Part shown: one piece after another, positions 1 to 8,699 of the stretch
Layout of the letters: every line of letters begins with the position of its first letter
How positions within the stretch are numbered: position 1 is the first letter of the stretch
Origin: Bifidobacteriaceae bacterium
GTDB taxonomy: Bacteria; Actinomycetota; Actinomycetes; Actinomycetales; Bifidobacteriaceae
Reading direction: 5' to 3'
Assembly (NCBI GenBank): GCA_030530905.1
Contig: JAUMUB010000039.1
Location: 1-8,699, forward strand
Length of the DNA stretch: 8,699 bases
Translations under genes and position numbers: made by a program
The notes under the pieces: model-generated
The model's input: only the letters and a program-made list of their open reading frames with translations
What the model was told of the DNA's origin: nothing
The model's database searches: none

Positions 1-392
1 TCGTATGGCAGGCGGTGCCATACATTGCTATAACAACTTTTGCTGCACAGTCACAAATCAACCCAGAAATTTTAGAAGCAGCAACTATTGATGGCGCGTC
101 ACCGTTCCAACAATACTGGAAGATTACTGTGCCTCTGATTGCACCTCATTTAACAGCAATCACCATTCTCAGTTTTATTTGGGATATGAATGCGTTTAAT
201 CAAATCTGGTTACTCACCATGGGTGGACCTGGCTCATCAACCTCAACACTAGGTGTTTACACGTATAAAAAGGCGTTTATTAATTTCTCAATCGGTCAAG
301 GATCTGCAATTGCTGTAGTAACTACGTTAATCTTATTCGCAATCACAGGATTATATATTAAGCGATTATTAGAGAATGGAGAGAAGATATGA
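1..392 (+). CDS. Carbohydrate ABC transporter permease, MalF-type (5' partial)
   Basis: This is an inner-membrane channel subunit of a CUT1-type sugar importer. It would pair with the next gene product, an extracytoplasmic solute-binding protein and an ATPase, the last two not being in this window. The reading frame is open to the left edge (V-W-Q-A-V-P-Y-I-A...), so the gene starts upstream and only about the last 130 residues are visible. The GTG at 15 is an internal Val codon, not a start. The permease EAA loop that docks with the ATPase is seen at 75-134 (EAATIDGAS...ITVP). It is followed by a hydrophobic segment, the GGPG...TLGVYTYKKAF stretch usual in MalF-type permeases, and a last membrane helix near GSAIAVVTTLILFAITGLYI. 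The stop overlaps the start of the next gene (ATGA), which indicates translational coupling. The family is certain; the transported sugar cannot be read from the sequence. Confidence 0.9.
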   Translation, partial: VWQAVPYIAITTFAAQSQINPEILEAATIDGASPFQQYWKITVPLIAPHLTAITILSFIWDMNAFNQIWLLTMGGPGSSTSTLGVYTYKKAFINFSIGQGSAIAVVTTLILFAITGLYIKRLLENGEKI

Positions 393-1219
393 GCCGCATA
401 CAATTCTCTAAGAAAATACGTGCAAGCGTTATAGCAATTATTGTAATGCTCATATGGGCTTTTCCTGTGTACTGGCTTATTAACACGGCTCTGACACCTC
501 AGGGAGAATTATTTACTCCAACCCCTCACTTCTTCCCTGCTAGACCATCATTTGAGCATTTTAAAACAGCGTTATTTTCAGCGAACTTCAGCACCTATTT
601 AACGAATTCTATTATCGTTACTCTGCTTGCTGTTCTCATCGCTATTGCCATTGCTTTTATGGCATGTACGGCGCTGACTATGTACCGTTTTAAATCACAG
701 CGCAAGTACATGTTTGCACTTATGGCAATGCAGATGATACCTGGAACTGCAATGTTAATTCCACAATTCATCGTGTTTAACCGTTTTGGCTTACTCGATA
801 CTTATAGTGGCGTGATCTTAGCATACGTGGCAAGTATCCTGCCAGTGTCGATTTGGAATATGCGCAGCTTCTTCTTAAGCATGCCAAAAACCTTATTTGA
901 ATCTGCACGTGTTGAGGGCGCGAGCGAATGGCAGATACTTACACGAATCACATTTCCACTCGCAGCTCCTGGAATTATTTCCACCTCTGTTTTTGCGTTC
1001 ATACACTCATGGAATGATTATGTGATCGCATATACGTTTATGAAAACACAATCACATTACACTCTTCCAGTATGGTTGGCCACTTTCTCCACACCATCTG
1101 GAATTGATATCGGAGCGCAAATGGCAGCCTCTCTGCTTTTCAGCCTACCTGTCGTGATTTTCTTCATGATAGTACAGCATGGTTTAATTCAAGGATCTAC
1201 TCAGGGTGCTGTGAAGTAA
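389..1219 (+). CDS. Carbohydrate ABC transporter permease, MalG-type
   Basis: This is the second channel subunit of the same sugar importer. It has 276 residues, a normal length for MalG-type permeases. The start at 389 has a GGAGAG Shine-Dalgarno at 378-383 and overlaps the preceding stop by four bases. Helix 1 is at about residues 12-34, followed by an extracytoplasmic loop (LTPQGELF...PSFEHF) typical of the family. Further hydrophobic helices lie near 72-97, 108-130, 140-156, 192-212 and 245-268. The EAA motif is at residues 171-190 (ESARVEGASEW...ITFP), where Ser replaces the middle Ala. The tail HGLIQGSTQGAVK matches the usual MalG-type ending. The gene is last in its operon, as a strong terminator follows at 1241-1290. 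The substrate is undetermined. The adjacent ROK regulator suggests a regulated saccharide, which is inference. Confidence 0.93.
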   Translation: MSRIQFSKKIRASVIAIIVMLIWAFPVYWLINTALTPQGELFTPTPHFFPARPSFEHFKTALFSANFSTYLTNSIIVTLLAVLIAIAIAFMACTALTMYRFKSQRKYMFALMAMQMIPGTAMLIPQFIVFNRFGLLDTYSGVILAYVASILPVSIWNMRSFFLSMPKTLFESARVEGASEWQILTRITFPLAAPGIISTSVFAFIHSWNDYVIAYTFMKTQSHYTLPVWLATFSTPSGIDIGAQMAASLLFSLPVVIFFMIVQHGLIQGSTQGAVK

Positions 1220-1240
1220 ACAAACGCGTAACAACAATAT

Positions 1241-1290
1241 AAGTGCTTGATGATACTTTATTTCGTCAAGCACTTTTCTTATATTTTTTA
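1241..1290 (+). terminator. Intrinsic terminator of the sugar permease operon
   Basis: A perfect 10-bp inverted repeat, AAGTGCTTGA (1241-1250) and TCAAGCACTT (1266-1275), encloses a 15-base loop. It is followed by a T-rich run (TTCTTATATTTTTT) to about 1289. It lies 21 bases after the MalG-type stop codon and is oriented to end plus-strand transcription, which separates the permease operon from the regulator gene downstream. The upstream flank is not A-rich, so there is no sign that it works in both directions. Confidence 0.85.
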
Positions 1291-1344
1291 AATAATCACT
1301 AAATTTTTTACAAAACGCCGAGCAAATTTTTTTTATATTTATTT

Positions 1345-1370
1345 TAAGTTTGTTAAACTTACTAATAGTA
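1345..1370 (+). promoter_or_regulatory. Overlapping palindromes, candidate operator of the ROK regulator
   Basis: Two dyads overlap just upstream of the ROK gene. TAAGTTT-GTT-AAACTTA (1345-1361) has 7-bp arms and a 3-base spacer. TACTA-A-TAGTA (1360-1370) has 5-bp arms and one central base. The core GTTTGTTAAAC resembles the TTTGTT/AACAAA-type sites reported for XylR-like ROK repressors; that comparison is from memory. The dyads lie 25-50 bases before the ATG, downstream of a very AT-rich stretch with a possible weak -35-like TTTACA at 1307-1312. No well-spaced -10 is evident. Autoregulation by the ROK protein is an inference. Confidence 0.4.
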
Positions 1371-1394
1371 GGTTTTGTCATCAAGGAGGATGTA

Positions 1395-2555
1395 ATGCAA
1401 GCATTAGATACTTCTTCAAAATTTAATCCATACTTGTCCACTTCGCAATATGACGCATCACGCTCAACATTTGCCGAAGCATTCAGCCCTGAGCATATTC
1501 GAAAAAGAAACCGAATAGCAGTTTTACAACTACTCTTCACCCACAATACGCTCTCACGCGCAAACATTTCTAAAATCCTTGGATTATCAAAATCCTCCAC
1601 CTCTGACGTAGTTAATTCGCTTATAGAAGATAATCTTATTGAAGAATGTAGCGAAAAAATTATTAATGGTCGAGGAAAACCAGCAATTAGCTTAAGAATC
1701 ATCCCAAACGCGCGGCAAATAATCACCATCAACGTTTCACGTGCTGAAGAACTAATCGGCGGCATCTCAAACCTGTACAGCGATATTGATGAGAACACTC
1801 TAGAAATTGTGCATTACAAAGGTGAACTTCGCGCAGAAGTAATTATCGATCTTATTAAGAAACTTGAAGCGAAACTCACAGCACCACTTTTAGGCATTGG
1901 AATCTCATGTCCAGGCGCAATAAGTGATACTGGCAAAATTATTCAAGCAACCAATCTCGGACTTGAAAACTATAATCTCGCACAAGAAATCATGCCACAC
2001 ATATCCTGCCCATTGCGCATTATTAACAATGCGAATACTGCAGCACTTGGCGAAAGCTATCTGAGCAACAACTATGAAAATCTACTCTACATTTTCATCA
2101 ATCGTGGTGTGGGTGCTGGCATGATCATCAACAATCAAATTGTTAATGGAAGCCACTTCACCGCTGGCGAAATAGCACATGTGATAGTTGACGAAAACGG
2201 CTCAATGTGTTCATGCGGCAAACGTGGCTGTTTAGAAACAATAGTCAGCTCGCCTGCAATACTTCGTCGCATAAAAGCAGATCCAACTCAAAGAGAACGA
2301 ATCGTAACGAACTCAGGAAGTCTGCTCGGCAAAGTATTAGCACTACCCGTGGCAGTAAGCGGTATTGACACTGTAGTTATTGACGGAAATCCAGAAACAA
2401 TCGACGACACGTTTATTGCTGCAGTTGATTTTGAAATCAACTCACGAGTAGACGCAATCTTCACTCCTCGCATAACCATACGCAGACCACACACAAAACA
2501 GCGTATTTCACTAATAGGGTTAAGCGTTGCAGTAATACGAGACGTATTAGAATAA
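1395..2555 (+). CDS. ROK-family transcriptional regulator (winged HTH plus sugar-kinase-like domain)
   Basis: This is a sugar-responsive DNA-binding regulator of 386 residues, normal for NagC/Mlc/XylR-type ROK proteins. I chose the ATG at 1395 because AAGGAGG sits at 1383-1389; the frame is open further upstream to 1350 but without a ribosome site. The N-terminal winged HTH spans about residues 37-100 (RIAVLQLLF, LSRANISKILGLSKSSTSDVVNSLIE, wing near NGRGKPAIS). The ROK fold follows from about 105. The ROK zinc motif is intact: GEIAH (E259, H262) and CSCGKRGCLE (C272, C274, C279). The kinase motif normally ENDANxAALGE reads INNANTAALGE (210-220), so the catalytic Asp is Asn212, and the N-terminal phosphate-binding DxGxT loop is not recognisable. 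It should therefore sense a sugar without phosphorylating it. It follows a sugar ABC permease operon, its likeliest target, and may autoregulate through the palindromes at 1345-1370. Confidence 0.92.
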   Translation: MQALDTSSKFNPYLSTSQYDASRSTFAEAFSPEHIRKRNRIAVLQLLFTHNTLSRANISKILGLSKSSTSDVVNSLIEDNLIEECSEKIINGRGKPAISLRIIPNARQIITINVSRAEELIGGISNLYSDIDENTLEIVHYKGELRAEVIIDLIKKLEAKLTAPLLGIGISCPGAISDTGKIIQATNLGLENYNLAQEIMPHISCPLRIINNANTAALGESYLSNNYENLLYIFINRGVGAGMIINNQIVNGSHFTAGEIAHVIVDENGSMCSCGKRGCLETIVSSPAILRRIKADPTQRERIVTNSGSLLGKVLALPVAVSGIDTVVIDGNPETIDDTFIAAVDFEINSRVDAIFTPRITIRRPHTKQRISLIGLSVAVIRDVLE

Positions 2556-2662
2556 AGCAAACATTGCGTTGATCGTGCAAATAATGATTTAACAAAATCT
2601 GTAAGTCCTTTTCTGTTGTGCGCAGATTGTATAAGTTTCACAACTTTTTGCATTTCACTCTA

Positions 2663-2700
2663 GCCAACAACCCTACTACGCATTAAGGTAGTATGTTGGC
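2663..2700 (+). promoter_or_regulatory. Hairpin abutting the mrp Shine-Dalgarno
   Basis: A long dyad lies in the 157-base gap before mrp. GCCAACA (2663-2669) pairs with TGTTGGC (2694-2700), and TACTAC (2674-2679) pairs with GTAGTA (2688-2693). This gives 13 paired bases, a four-base bulge (ACCC) on the 5' side and an eight-base loop. The 3' arm ends two bases before the AAGGAGG ribosome site at 2702-2708. There is no T-run after it, so it is not an intrinsic terminator. It could be a 5'-leader structure that tunes translation or, if transcription starts nearby, a DNA operator. No convincing promoter could be placed. The structure is plain; its role is unknown. Confidence 0.5.
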
Positions 2701-2712
2701 GAAGGAGGAAGC

Positions 2713-3780
2713 ATGGAGCAAGCTCGAGAAATACATGATCATATTTACGAGCGTTTAGGAAAAGTTATTGACCCAGAACTTGGGCGGTCAATAACCGATT
2801 TAGGCATGATCACCAATATCACCGTAGAGCCAAGCAACGGTGAGGGCATTGACTATGATGTGACCGTACATGTTGAGTTAACAGTCGAAGACTGCCCATT
2901 GTCTCAAACAATAACCAATAATATTAACGCCGCAATCACCTCCTACCCTCATGTTGTACTCATGCCACATATTTCCGTAAGTTCCATGAGCAAAAACAAA
3001 TTACAAGAGCTTGTGGCAGGTTTAAAAGCTGAGCGCAAACAAAATCCTTTCAACAAGGAAGGAATAAAGACAAAAATATTTGCTATCGCCTCAGGAAAAG
3101 GAGGCGTTGGTAAATCCTCAGTCACAGCCAACCTAGCGGCAACATTTGCAGCCCTAGGATACAGTACTGCGGCAATAGACGCAGATATATACGGTTTTTC
3201 ACTACCACGATTATTCGGAGTGCACTCACAGCCAACAAACCTTAACGGTATACTTATGCCAGTAAATGCATGGGGTGTAAAACTCATTTCCATAGGAATG
3301 TTCGCCGGAGCAGACCGTGCAATCTTATGGCGAGGCCCACGCTTACAACGCTCACTTGAACAATTCCTTGCAGACGTTTGGTGGGATAATCCTGACGTGC
3401 TATTACTTGACTTAGCACCAGGAACAGGCGATATGGCAATTTCTGTTGCACAAGCATTACCAAACGCACAGCTTGTAGTCATAACCACGCCACAAGTAAG
3501 CGCATCAGAAGTTGCAGTTCGTTCAGGACTAGTATCCTTACAAGTTCCTATTAAAGTTCGTGGCGTGATTGAAAACATGAGCTACTATGATCACAATGGG
3601 GAACGCTTAGAAATATTTGGAAAAGGCGGCGGTGAACGAGTAAGCGAACAACTCAGCTCAGCATTACACTATCCTGTACCACTACTAGCACAATTGCCAT
3701 TAACAACCCAATTACGCGAAATGGGTGAAGCTGGGCAACCAGTTGTACTCAACGAAGACGGTACACTCGCATTTAGCTAA
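2713..3780 (+). CDS. mrp: Mrp/ApbC-family Fe-S cluster carrier P-loop ATPase
   Basis: This is a cytoplasmic MinD/ParA-type ATPase that by family assignment binds Fe-S clusters and passes them to apo-proteins. It has 355 residues; the start at 2713 follows AAGGAGG at 2702-2708. The N-terminal MIP18/DUF59 domain covers about 4-92, with the DPELG motif at 20-24 and a conserved Cys in DCPLSQT (C61). The deviant Walker A is GKGGVGKSS at 128-136. The switch motif DADIYG is at 156-161, WRGP at 206-209, the Mrp signature LLDLAPGTGD at 231-240, and ENMSYY at 287-292. The CxxC that follows NMS in enterobacterial ApbC and would bridge a cluster between subunits is absent (DHNGERLEIFG instead). Several actinobacterial Mrp proteins share this absence, as I recall. 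The C-terminus stops soon after GQPVV and looks slightly short. It probably forms its own transcription unit. Confidence 0.95.
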   Translation: MEQAREIHDHIYERLGKVIDPELGRSITDLGMITNITVEPSNGEGIDYDVTVHVELTVEDCPLSQTITNNINAAITSYPHVVLMPHISVSSMSKNKLQELVAGLKAERKQNPFNKEGIKTKIFAIASGKGGVGKSSVTANLAATFAALGYSTAAIDADIYGFSLPRLFGVHSQPTNLNGILMPVNAWGVKLISIGMFAGADRAILWRGPRLQRSLEQFLADVWWDNPDVLLLDLAPGTGDMAISVAQALPNAQLVVITTPQVSASEVAVRSGLVSLQVPIKVRGVIENMSYYDHNGERLEIFGKGGGERVSEQLSSALHYPVPLLAQLPLTTQLREMGEAGQPVVLNEDGTLAFS

Positions 3781-3858
3781 AAAATTAATGCAAGAGTAGC
3801 TAAACCGTTATCTCTCCCCTTACACAAAGCACATATATCACATACAAAATCATGCGTG

Positions 3859-3881
3859 GTTAAGAAGAAGCATTTCTTAAC
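3859..3881. repeat. Perfect 8-bp inverted repeat
   Basis: GTTAAGAA (3859-3866) and TTCTTAAC (3874-3881) enclose the seven-base loop GAAGCAT. No T-tract follows on either strand, so it does not meet the intrinsic terminator pattern, although its place between converging genes would suit one. The arms are AT-rich and the stem would be weak. Confidence 0.5.
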
Positions 3882-3888
3882 AACATGA

Positions 3889-3951
3889 ATGCGTATAGCA
3901 CAATTACATACTACACAAATATAAGCTTCACAATTACAAGTTATGCGTATA
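3889..3951. repeat. Interleaved short direct repeats
   Basis: ATGCGTATA occurs at 3889-3897 and 3943-3951, and CACAATTACA at 3899-3908 and 3929-3938, all in the same orientation, giving the order A-B-B-A within 63 bases. A related ATGCG occurs at 3852-3856. The units are exact, but the region is low in complexity, so this may be remnant duplication and not a functional site. Confidence 0.45.
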
Positions 3952-4090
3952 CACATTATCTAAATCTGCTTTATCTAAAATAGTGCAAGAACTATATTAA
4001 ATAAAAGTATGCTAATAAAGCATTATCCTTCAATCAAAGCCCTAAGACTAAAAGTGCTATAACAAAAAACAAAAAAACAACTATTTTAAG

Positions 4091-6886
<2,796 letters not shown>

Positions 6887-6908
6887 TCATCACTACTACT
6901 AATACTAC

Positions 6909-6930
6909 TGCATACAATTATAAGCATGCA
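6909..6930 (-). promoter_or_regulatory. ligA: Candidate ligA promoter: consensus -10 within an inverted repeat
   Basis: Read on the minus strand, a perfect TATAAT lies at 6922-6917, about 57 bases before the ligA ATG. No good -35 at 16-18 bases is seen; TTGCAA is 21 bases upstream. The -10 is framed by TGCATAC (6909-6915) and GCATGCA (6924-6930), a 7-bp dyad with one mismatch, centred on the -10. Such a layout would suit an operator. The leader downstream contains an imperfect GTA/ACT trinucleotide tract (about 6889-6910). Confidence 0.45.
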
Positions 6931-6937
6931 AAGCATA

Positions 6938-8699
6938 TTACGGTTGCAATGAGCGCAAGAACAAAATCGCCTCAGAATTAACCTCATCATTACCAGCACG
7001 CATACGAACATACATTGCAGCCAAAGGAGTTGCCACCGAGAATAATCCCAAATCCACACTCGCACGAGCAGCCGCATACAACACGTCATCAGTGCCAGTA
7101 AACGGCCAAACAGCAATACCATTGGCAAGAAGCACAGCTTTTGCCGCTACTAAATTTTTAGGTAAGAAAACATGCAACGCAAGCTCCTGCTTATACAATT
7201 CTTGCAACTCGTTAGTCACACGATTAATACCACTGTTAATAAAATCACTCACAATATAACATGCTGCAGCCACATCATAATGCTTCCGCATCCACTCAGC
7301 GTACGCCAAACGATAGTAGATAAAACCAGCATCCTCACGAGTCGTAGCCACACGTAAACCGTTCATCAACGTAGCATACGCTTCATCCCACTGATTCTTT
7401 TCAGCCAACCGCACAGCAAGCCTCATATAAGCACCAGAATTCACAGGATTATAAGCAATAAGCTTCCGCAACTCCTGCTCAGCATCATCATACCTTTCAA
7501 GCTGTGAAAGAATCTCCAAATACTGCGTGTGCATGTGCATTAGATTATCTGGAATAAGAACAGTGCGATCAATATCCTGCACAAACAAATGATTATAAAC
7601 CACACGTTCAGCATACGAGTTAAAGTATCTCGGAACAGAAGTCAGCGTAGGCTTAAACATGTCATCAAACTTATCTAAAGATTCCTCATACACTTGCAAG
7701 CCACCCTGCAAGTCACCTTGAGCAATCTTCGCGTTCGCCTCAGCAATACTCTCATCAATCGCAGCAGACACAGAAGATTCAAAAGCAGGCATGTCAGTGC
7801 CATCAATAACAGCTTTCACAATCTTAGGAGCAATCTGCTCAACCAGTTCAGGATCTTTAATCGAATGCATAACATCCATAATCTCCTGAGCCATTTGCGC
7901 TGAACTCTTGCCCTCAGCATCGCGAATCTCATTACACAATGCCAAAGCGTGCATAAACAGATCATCACGCTGAATAGACAAAGAAGAATAGTGATCAGCC
8001 TGCATTTTAACAGCGTTAAAACCAGTAAAAGAAATATCCATATTTTCAGGACGATCTACCGCGTTCTTTGGCAAAAATTCAAAACTATGGAAATCAGGAA
8101 TAACCTCTGAAACAGTATTCAAACCTTGCAAACGATTCTGATCATCAACATTAAACACCGCTCCCAAATTCGCAAAAAAGTCAATAATATTATTAGGATC
8201 AAATTTCTTTAACGCTTCAACAAATTCAAGATAGGTGAAAGAAATCGCAAATACACGCTTTACCTCAGGAGTTTCAACCAACCCATCTGACTGAGCTTCT
8301 GCAGACACGGATACGGATTGAGAAGCCTCCCCATGAGCAACCGCCGACTCCGCAACAACGTTAGCGTTGTCTATATGTTCATCCTGCTCATCAAAACGAA
8401 GCCCTGAATCTTTAATAATCTCTTCAAAACTCTTATCCGCAACCTCATCATCAGAATCATCATCCTGAATAAAAGAAAAACCATCATTCTCTTCAACAGA
8501 ATCATTCGGCTTAGAAGACAAAGACTTTTGATACGAAGACGAAGGCTGAATCATGCTATGAGCAATAGAAGTATGGTTTTCATCATCTAAATTACCCATA
8601 TTCACTAGATTGATAATAGCGTCATCAACCATAGAATTAATCACATTATTTTGCTTCTCAACGGCCTCTTGCAAGGCAACCATATCAATATTAATTGTC
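6938..8699 (-). CDS. Tetratricopeptide-repeat protein, function unknown (5' end probably outside window)
   Basis: I do not recognise a named family. At least 581 residues are visible from an ATG at 8683. The frame stays open to the window edge (TINID before that Met) and there is no ribosome site at the ATG, so the true start is probably further right. No signal peptide or membrane helix is evident, so it is likely cytoplasmic. Numbering from that Met: residues 1-60 are Asn/Ser-rich; 62-105 are strongly acidic (QDDDSDDEVADKSFEEI) and look disordered; a Ser/Ala/Glu linker runs to about 140; a globular region of unknown fold covers 143-350. About three TPR-like helical pairs occupy 384-484 (YLEILSQLERYDDAEQELRKL, AVRLAEKNQWDEAYATLM, LAYAEWMRKHYDVAAACYIV), followed by an all-helical tail. 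TPRs usually bind other proteins. It lies 78 bases upstream of ligA on the same strand, so co-transcription is possible, although a separate ligA promoter candidate sits in the gap. Confidence 0.82.
   Translation of the reverse strand, partial: TINIDMVALQEAVEKQNNVINSMVDDAIINLVNMGNLDDENHTSIAHSMIQPSSSYQKSLSSKPNDSVEENDGFSFIQDDDSDDEVADKSFEEIIKDSGLRFDEQDEHIDNANVVAESAVAHGEASQSVSVSAEAQSDGLVETPEVKRVFAISFTYLEFVEALKKFDPNNIIDFFANLGAVFNVDDQNRLQGLNTVSEVIPDFHSFEFLPKNAVDRPENMDISFTGFNAVKMQADHYSSLSIQRDDLFMHALALCNEIRDAEGKSSAQMAQEIMDVMHSIKDPELVEQIAPKIVKAVIDGTDMPAFESSVSAAIDESIAEANAKIAQGDLQGGLQVYEESLDKFDDMFKPTLTSVPRYFNSYAERVVYNHLFVQDIDRTVLIPDNLMHMHTQYLEILSQLERYDDAEQELRKLIAYNPVNSGAYMRLAVRLAEKNQWDEAYATLMNGLRVATTREDAGFIYYRLAYAEWMRKHYDVAAACYIVSDFINSGINRVTNELQELYKQELALHVFLPKNLVAAKAVLLANGIAVWPFTGTDDVLYAAARASVDLGLFSVATPLAAMYVRMRAGNDEVNSEAILFLRSLQP

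Larger units (their letters stand above)
3781..4090. other. Gene-free AT-rich spacer between convergent mrp and ligA
   Basis: This is 310 bases between two converging genes. No credible ORF, tRNA or classical hairpin-plus-U-tract terminator was found. It holds a perfect 8-bp dyad (3859-3881), interleaved short direct repeats (3889-3951) and a small ATGCT/AGCAT dyad (4009-4023). A poly-A double run at 4061-4079 reads as T-runs on the minus strand 12 bases after the ligA stop. That T-tract could take part in ending ligA transcription, but only a very weak stem precedes it. A small RNA cannot be ruled out. Confidence 0.6.

Noticed and set aside
1350..1394. Upstream in-frame start that would lengthen the ROK protein by 15 residues
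   Set aside because: It lacks a ribosome site and overlaps the operator-like palindromes. The ATG at 1395 has a strong AAGGAGG.
1184..1798. A 204-residue minus-strand ORF across the terminator and the 5' part of the ROK gene
   Set aside because: It covers the permease terminator, the ROK promoter region and the HTH-coding segment. The protein is unlike any family and is best explained as a shadow frame.
2596..2628. AATCTG/CAGATT dyad as a terminator of the ROK gene
   Set aside because: It has a six-base stem with a 21-base loop and no T-tract after it; too weak to call.
2288..2653. A 121-residue minus-strand ORF over the end of the ROK gene
   Set aside because: Most of it is antisense to the conserved ROK C-terminus, and no start signal or motif supports it.
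2949..3578. A 209-residue minus-strand ORF antisense to mrp
   Set aside because: It lies wholly inside the mrp coding region, has no ribosome site or recognisable motif, and is rich in Ser/Thr/Pro/Cys as expected from an antisense frame.
4061..4079. Minus-strand T-runs after ligA as an intrinsic terminator
   Set aside because: The T-runs are clear, but only a few weak or wobble pairs can form before them, so I did not call a terminator.

Overview
The window is AT-rich (roughly 40% GC by eye). Its proteins look actinobacterial: a Mrp/ApbC ATPase with an N-terminal MIP18-like domain and no CxxC motif, and a very long NAD-dependent DNA ligase. This combination best fits a low-GC member of the Bifidobacteriaceae such as Gardnerella. 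That assignment is inferred from protein character and base composition, not from a database match.

Layout, left to right. Positions 1-1219 (+) hold the 3' end of a MalF-type permease gene and a complete MalG-type permease gene, joined by an ATGA overlap and closed by a strong intrinsic terminator at 1241-1290. Positions 1395-2555 (+) hold a ROK-family regulator whose upstream region carries overlapping palindromes that could be its own operator. Positions 2713-3780 (+) hold mrp/apbC, an Fe-S cluster carrier ATPase, preceded by a hairpin that abuts its Shine-Dalgarno sequence. Positions 3781-4090 are a gene-free, AT-rich convergent spacer with small repeats. On the minus strand, 6859-4091 is ligA, and 8699-6938 is a tetratricopeptide-repeat protein that probably begins outside the window. 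A consensus -10 box inside an inverted repeat lies between these two genes.

How the genes relate. The two permeases would form the membrane channel of a CUT1-type carbohydrate importer. The ROK protein is the natural candidate to control it and to autoregulate. Its kinase catalytic Asp is replaced, so it should act as a regulator and not as a sugar kinase. Mrp (Fe-S delivery), LigA (replication and repair) and the TPR protein are housekeeping or uncharacterised neighbours with no evident link to sugar uptake.

I see no transposase, phage gene, CRISPR array, tRNA or rRNA, and no clear sign of a new multi-gene system. The oddest items are the large insertions in LigA, its low-complexity N-terminal extension, and several small palindromic elements in the intergenic regions.
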